In this document: positions 60,789 through 64,000 of the stretch, piece by piece
Layout: each line of letters begins with the position of its first letter
Position numbering within the stretch: the stretch's first letter is position 1
Assembly: GCF_017868775.1 (NCBI RefSeq)
Contig: NZ_CP053381.1
Coordinates: 2,728,001 to 2,792,000, forward strand
Direction of reading: 5' to 3'
Origin: Billgrantia sulfidoxydans
GTDB taxonomy: Bacteria; Pseudomonadota; Gammaproteobacteria; Pseudomonadales; Halomonadaceae
Length of the DNA stretch: 64,000 bases
Translations under genes and position numbers: made by a program
Notes under the pieces: generated by a model
Databases searched by the model: none
Seen by the model: the letters and a program-made list of their open reading frames with translations, nothing else
What the model was told of the DNA's origin: nothing

Positions 60789-62696
60789 TCAGTTCCCCGC
60801 CACGCTGCCGGTATCATTCTCCATCACCTCGCGCACCTCCTCGACATCGGGAGCCTCCTCCTCCAGCAGCCAGGCGTCGGTGATGGCGCGTGCCAGGTGC
60901 GCGGCATGGGTACTGCCCCCCCCGGCATTCTCCACGATCACGGCCACGGCGATCTGGGGCTCCTCCAGTGGAGCGAAGGCCATGAACAGCGCATGGTCGC
61001 GCAGCCGTTCGGCCAGCTCCTCGGCGTTGTAGCGCTGGTCTTGCCCGAGCGAGAAGACCTGGGCGGTGCCGGACTTGCCGCCCATGCGATACTCGAGATC
61101 CACCCCGGTACGCCTGGCCGTGCCCTCGTGCCCCGTGAGGACCTTCTCCATGCCGGAGAAGATGCGGTCCCACCAGGCGTCGTTCTGGATGACGATGTCG
61201 GCGGGGGTATCCGGCAGCTGGATCGGCACGTCCTCGTCGCCGATTCGCCGGGCCAGGCGCGGCTTGACCCACTGGCCGCGATTGGCGAGTACGGCGGTGG
61301 CCGTGGCCAGCTGCAGCGGCGTGACCTGCCAGTACCCCTGGCCGATGCCGACCGAGAGCGTCTCGCCGGGGTACCAGGGCTGGTTGAAGCGGGCCCGCTT
61401 CCAGTCCCGCGAAGGCATCAGGGCCGCACTCTCACCGAAGACGTCATGGCCGACGCGCTGGCCGAAGCCGAAGGCACTCATCTGCTCGTGCAGGCGGTCG
61501 ATGCCCATGTCATGCGCCAGAGAATAGTAGTAGGTGTTGTTGGAGACGGCGATGGCGCGCTCCATGTCGACCCGCCCATGCCCCCAGCGCAGCCAGTTGC
61601 GGTAGCGACGGCTGTCGTTGGGCAGCTGGTAGAAGCCCGGGTCGTTGATCGTCTTCTCGGGCGTGATCACGCCTTCGGCCAGCCCGGCCAACGCCAGGAA
61701 CGGCTTGATGGTGGAGCCCGGTGGATACTGGCCGCGGATGGCGCGGTTGAACAGCGGCAGGTCGATGTCCTCCTGCAGCGCGCGGTAGGAGTCGAAGTCG
61801 ATCCCGGTGACGAACTGGTTGCTGTCGAATCCCGGCGTCGAGACCATGGCCAGTATCTCGCCGGTTTGGGGCGCCACGGCGACGATCGAGCCGCGGCGGC
61901 CATCGAGCAGCTCGTAGGCCAGAAGCTGCAGCTCTTTGTCGAGCGTCAGGGTCAGGTTCTGACCGGGCACGGGGTCGGTGCGCCCCAGCTCGCGCAGCAC
62001 CCGCCCGCGGGCGTTGGTTTCCACTTGGCGCAGGCCGGCCTGGCCATGCAGCACGTCTTCGTAGAAGCGCTCCACCCCGGTCTTGCCGATGAAGTGGGTA
62101 CCGGCATAGCGCCCGGAATCGAGCTCCTTGAGCTCATCGGCGTTGATGCGCCCGACATAGCCGAGAGCATGGGCCATGACATGGGCATCGGGGTAGTAGC
62201 GCAGCAGCTGCGCCTCGACCTCGACCCCGGGAAGCCGATGCCGGTTGACGGCCAGCCGGGCGATCTGCGCCTCGTCGAGATCGCTCATCAGCAGCGCCGG
62301 CTGGAACGGCCGCTGAGGCTGACGCGCGCGCAGCCGAAAGCCCTCGGCCTCCGGCGGCGTCAGCTCCAGCAGCTCCTCGAGCCGGTCCAGGGTGGCATCG
62401 AGATCGTCGACCCGCTCGCGCGTGAGTGTCAGGTTGTAGGTGGGGCGGTTCTCGGCCAGCAGCATTCCGTTACGATCGTAGATCAACCCGCGAGTGGGCG
62501 GCAGCGGCTCCACTCGCACGCGGTTCTTCTCGGAGCGGGTACTGTAGACTTCGTGCTGGACGACCTGGAGATACACCAGCCGCCCCGCCAGCAATCCGAT
62601 CAACAGCAGGATGGTCAATACGGCAAGAAATGCCCGCACGCGAAAGATGCGCAGCTCCTGCTCGGGATTCTTCAACGTCTCGCGGCGGTCGCGCAT
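60789..62696 (-). CDS. mrdA: Penicillin-binding protein 2
   Basis: PBP2 is the transpeptidase of the elongasome. The 635-residue protein has one N-terminal membrane helix (about 22-42), the pedestal with RGLIYDRNG, and a transpeptidase domain with STIK (S328), SNN and KSGT. It lies directly upstream of rodA. Length and order are normal. Confidence 0.96.
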   Translation of the reverse strand: MRDRRETLKNPEQELRIFRVRAFLAVLTILLLIGLLAGRLVYLQVVQHEVYSTRSEKNRVRVEPLPPTRGLIYDRNGMLLAENRPTYNLTLTRERVDDLDATLDRLEELLELTPPEAEGFRLRARQPQRPFQPALLMSDLDEAQIARLAVNRHRLPGVEVEAQLLRYYPDAHVMAHALGYVGRINADELKELDSGRYAGTHFIGKTGVERFYEDVLHGQAGLRQVETNARGRVLRELGRTDPVPGQNLTLTLDKELQLLAYELLDGRRGSIVAVAPQTGEILAMVSTPGFDSNQFVTGIDFDSYRALQEDIDLPLFNRAIRGQYPPGSTIKPFLALAGLAEGVITPEKTINDPGFYQLPNDSRRYRNWLRWGHGRVDMERAIAVSNNTYYYSLAHDMGIDRLHEQMSAFGFGQRVGHDVFGESAALMPSRDWKRARFNQPWYPGETLSVGIGQGYWQVTPLQLATATAVLANRGQWVKPRLARRIGDEDVPIQLPDTPADIVIQNDAWWDRIFSGMEKVLTGHEGTARRTGVDLEYRMGGKSGTAQVFSLGQDQRYNAEELAERLRDHALFMAFAPLEEPQIAVAVIVENAGGGSTHAAHLARAITDAWLLEEEAPDVEEVREVMENDTGSVAGN

Positions 62697-62736
62697 GCCG
62701 AAAATGGTCTCGACTCAAAGTTCGTGAAGCCGCCGT

Positions 62737-63204
62737 TCAGCGGTGATAGGGGTGCCCGACCAGCAGGGTCCAGGCGCGGTAGAGCTGCTCTGCCAGGATC
62801 ACCCTGACCAGCGGATGCGGCAGGGTCAGTGGAGAGAGCGACCAGCGCCGGTCGGCAGAGGCGGAGAGCTCCGGGGCCAGCCCGTCGGGCCCGCCCACCA
62901 GCAGCACCACGTCGCGTCCCTCGAGGCGCCAGGTCTCGGCCTCCCGGGCCAGGCGCTCGGTGCTCCAGGGCTTCCCCGCGACCTCGAGCGCGACCGTGAA
63001 TTCATCGCCGCGCAGCCGCTCGCGAATCCGCTTCGCCTCGGCCGCCACGGCCCTGGCCGTGTCGGCGTTCTTGCCGCGCTGACCGGGAACGATCTCCTCG
63101 ATTTCCAGGGCAAAATCGCGCGGCAGACGCTTGCGGTACTCTTCGACGCCGTCGTTGACCCAGCCCGGCATGCGCGTGCCGACCGCCAGCAGGCGGATTC
63201 TCAT
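62737..63204 (-). CDS. rlmH: 23S rRNA pseudouridine-1915 N3-methyltransferase
   Basis: RlmH methylates m3-pseudouridine-1915 in helix 69. The 155-residue SPOUT protein has LLVGGPDGL and the C-terminal [18 protein letters not shown] knot. The ATG at 63204 overlaps the rsfS stop (ATGA). The longer open frame to 63576 is rsfS in another frame. Confidence 0.96.
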   Translation of the reverse strand: MRIRLLAVGTRMPGWVNDGVEEYRKRLPRDFALEIEEIVPGQRGKNADTARAVAAEAKRIRERLRGDEFTVALEVAGKPWSTERLAREAETWRLEGRDVVLLVGGPDGLAPELSASADRRWSLSPLTLPHPLVRVILAEQLYRAWTLLVGHPYHR

Positions 63205-63563
63205 ACGCCACCGTGTTCCTGCTGCGGCTCCGAGTCGCTCGGCAGATCGGCCCACAGCCGTTCCAGGTCGTACAGCTGGCGGGTCTCGGGGAGCATGACG
63301 TGGACGACCAGATCGCCCAGGTCCACCAGGACCCAGTCGGACCCGGCCTGCCCCTCCACACCCAGTGGCTGGATACCGCCGGCCTTGGCCTGCTGAACCA
63401 CGTGATCGGCAAGCGCGGCGACGTGACGCGTGGAAGTGCCGCTGGCCACGATCATCAGGTCGGTCACGCTGGTCAGCCGGGACACGTCCAGTTGCACCAC
63501 GTCCTTGGCCTTGAGGTCGTCCAACGCCTCTACCACCAGAGTCTTGAGCGAATCGTTCTGCAT
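63201..63563 (-). CDS. rsfS: Ribosomal silencing factor
   Basis: RsfS binds uL14 and blocks subunit joining during starvation. The 120-residue protein has [32 protein letters not shown] and [16 protein letters not shown], the usual signature. GAGGGG precedes the ATG. It sits between nadD and rlmH as in E. coli. Confidence 0.96.
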   Translation of the reverse strand: MQNDSLKTLVVEALDDLKAKDVVQLDVSRLTSVTDLMIVASGTSTRHVAALADHVVQQAKAGGIQPLGVEGQAGSDWVLVDLGDLVVHVMLPETRQLYDLERLWADLPSDSEPQQEHGGV

Positions 63564-63629
63564 AGCCCCTCGTCAACGGGAAGTCTTGGTCACCGTCATT
63601 GTATCGTCTTGGGCTGCCGCTGGCAGCGC

Positions 63630-64000
63630 TCAGCGACGCCGATAAAGCAAGTTGGCGAGGATTCTCGCCTCGACGGCTTCGGGCAGCAGGTAGCGCACAC
63701 TCCGTTCCGATGCGAGCCGCCGGCGAATCTCGGTCGCCGAAATCGCCATGCGCGTCGGTAGCGCAAGCCGCAGCAGGTGGCCCGCGGGGCGCCGCATCAA
63801 CGCCTCGGCACTCGCGACTTCACGCCCTCTGATCAGTTCAGCCAGGGCCGACGGCAGCGGGGCGTCGTGGCCGGGGCGATCGATCACTACCAGGTGGGCC
63901 AGTTCGAAAAGACGCCGAGGCGACTGCCAGTCGGCCAGGCGCAGGAAGGCGTCATGCCCCAGGGCCATGACGAGCCTTGCCTGGTTGCCGTACTCGCCGC
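63630..64000 (-). CDS. nadD: Nicotinate-nucleotide adenylyltransferase (N-terminus cut by window edge)
   Basis: NadD adenylates nicotinate mononucleotide for NAD synthesis. The C-terminal 123 residues are present. [14 protein letters not shown] and [12 protein letters not shown] match the substrate region, and [21 protein letters not shown] matches the ISST-IR motif. The start lies beyond 64000. It is 66 bp upstream of rsfS on the same strand. Confidence 0.95.
   Translation of the reverse strand, partial: GEYGNQARLVMALGHDAFLRLADWQSPRRLFELAHLVVIDRPGHDAPLPSALAELIRGREVASAEALMRRPAGHLLRLALPTRMAISATEIRRRLASERSVRYLLPEAVEARILANLLYRRR

Overview
The window is a GC-rich chromosomal segment from a gammaproteobacterium, most likely Halomonas or a close relative (Halomonadaceae). 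The evidence is the protein sequences, a complete Na+-NQR operon, several gene neighbourhoods that I recall from Pseudomonas, and an 86-bp interspersed element of a type I associate with Halomonas. It is almost entirely coding, about 57 protein genes. I saw no tRNA, rRNA, CRISPR array, transposase or prophage gene.

Layout. 0-9.5 kb (minus): fimV-truA-trpF-trpB-trpA-accD-folC, a tightly packed run with several start/stop overlaps, preceded by asd. 9.5-14.2 kb: leuCDB (minus), with a divergent LysR regulator and two copies of the 86-bp repeat flanking leuDC. 14.2-22.5 kb: a polytopic membrane protein, a YbeL-type zinc-ribbon protein, leuS-lptE-holA, a PA2779/PA2778-type pair (small membrane protein plus C39-like lipoprotein peptidase) and a DUF488 protein. 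22.5-26.3 kb: a four-gene operon of visibly lower GC, encoding a family-2 glycosyltransferase, an archaeal-type CTP-dependent riboflavin-kinase-like protein, a nucleotidyltransferase-like protein and a ParB/sulfiredoxin-like protein. This is the most unusual part of the window.

26.6-43.1 kb: sthA, then nqrABCDEF with a shortened apbE-like gene and nqrM, then a long-form glyceraldehyde-3-phosphate dehydrogenase divergent from mfd, then an L,D-transpeptidase / Lpp-like lipoprotein / second YkuD-protein cluster. 43.3-55.1 kb: a solitary GspE/PilB-type ATPase, a GIY-YIG-like protein, small conserved genes, topA, a DUF3141 PHA-synthase-like hydrolase, a biotin-carboxylase-like protein that lacks catalytic residues, a CbbR-like LysR regulator and lipA. 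55.2-64 kb (minus): the cell-wall elongation and lipoate cluster nadD-rsfS-rlmH-mrdA-rodA-mltB-rlpA-dacA-ybeD-lipB. folC and nadD are cut by the window edges.

How the parts work together. The window combines amino-acid biosynthesis (Trp, Leu, the Asp family), sodium-based respiration with its maturation factors, peptidoglycan elongation and outer-membrane tethering, and lipoate synthesis. leuS-lptE-holA and nadD...lipB are contiguous in E. coli but lie about 34 kb apart here. One inversion with ends just after holA and just before nadD would restore the E. coli order. All database-style assignments were made by eye from sequence motifs; no searches were run.
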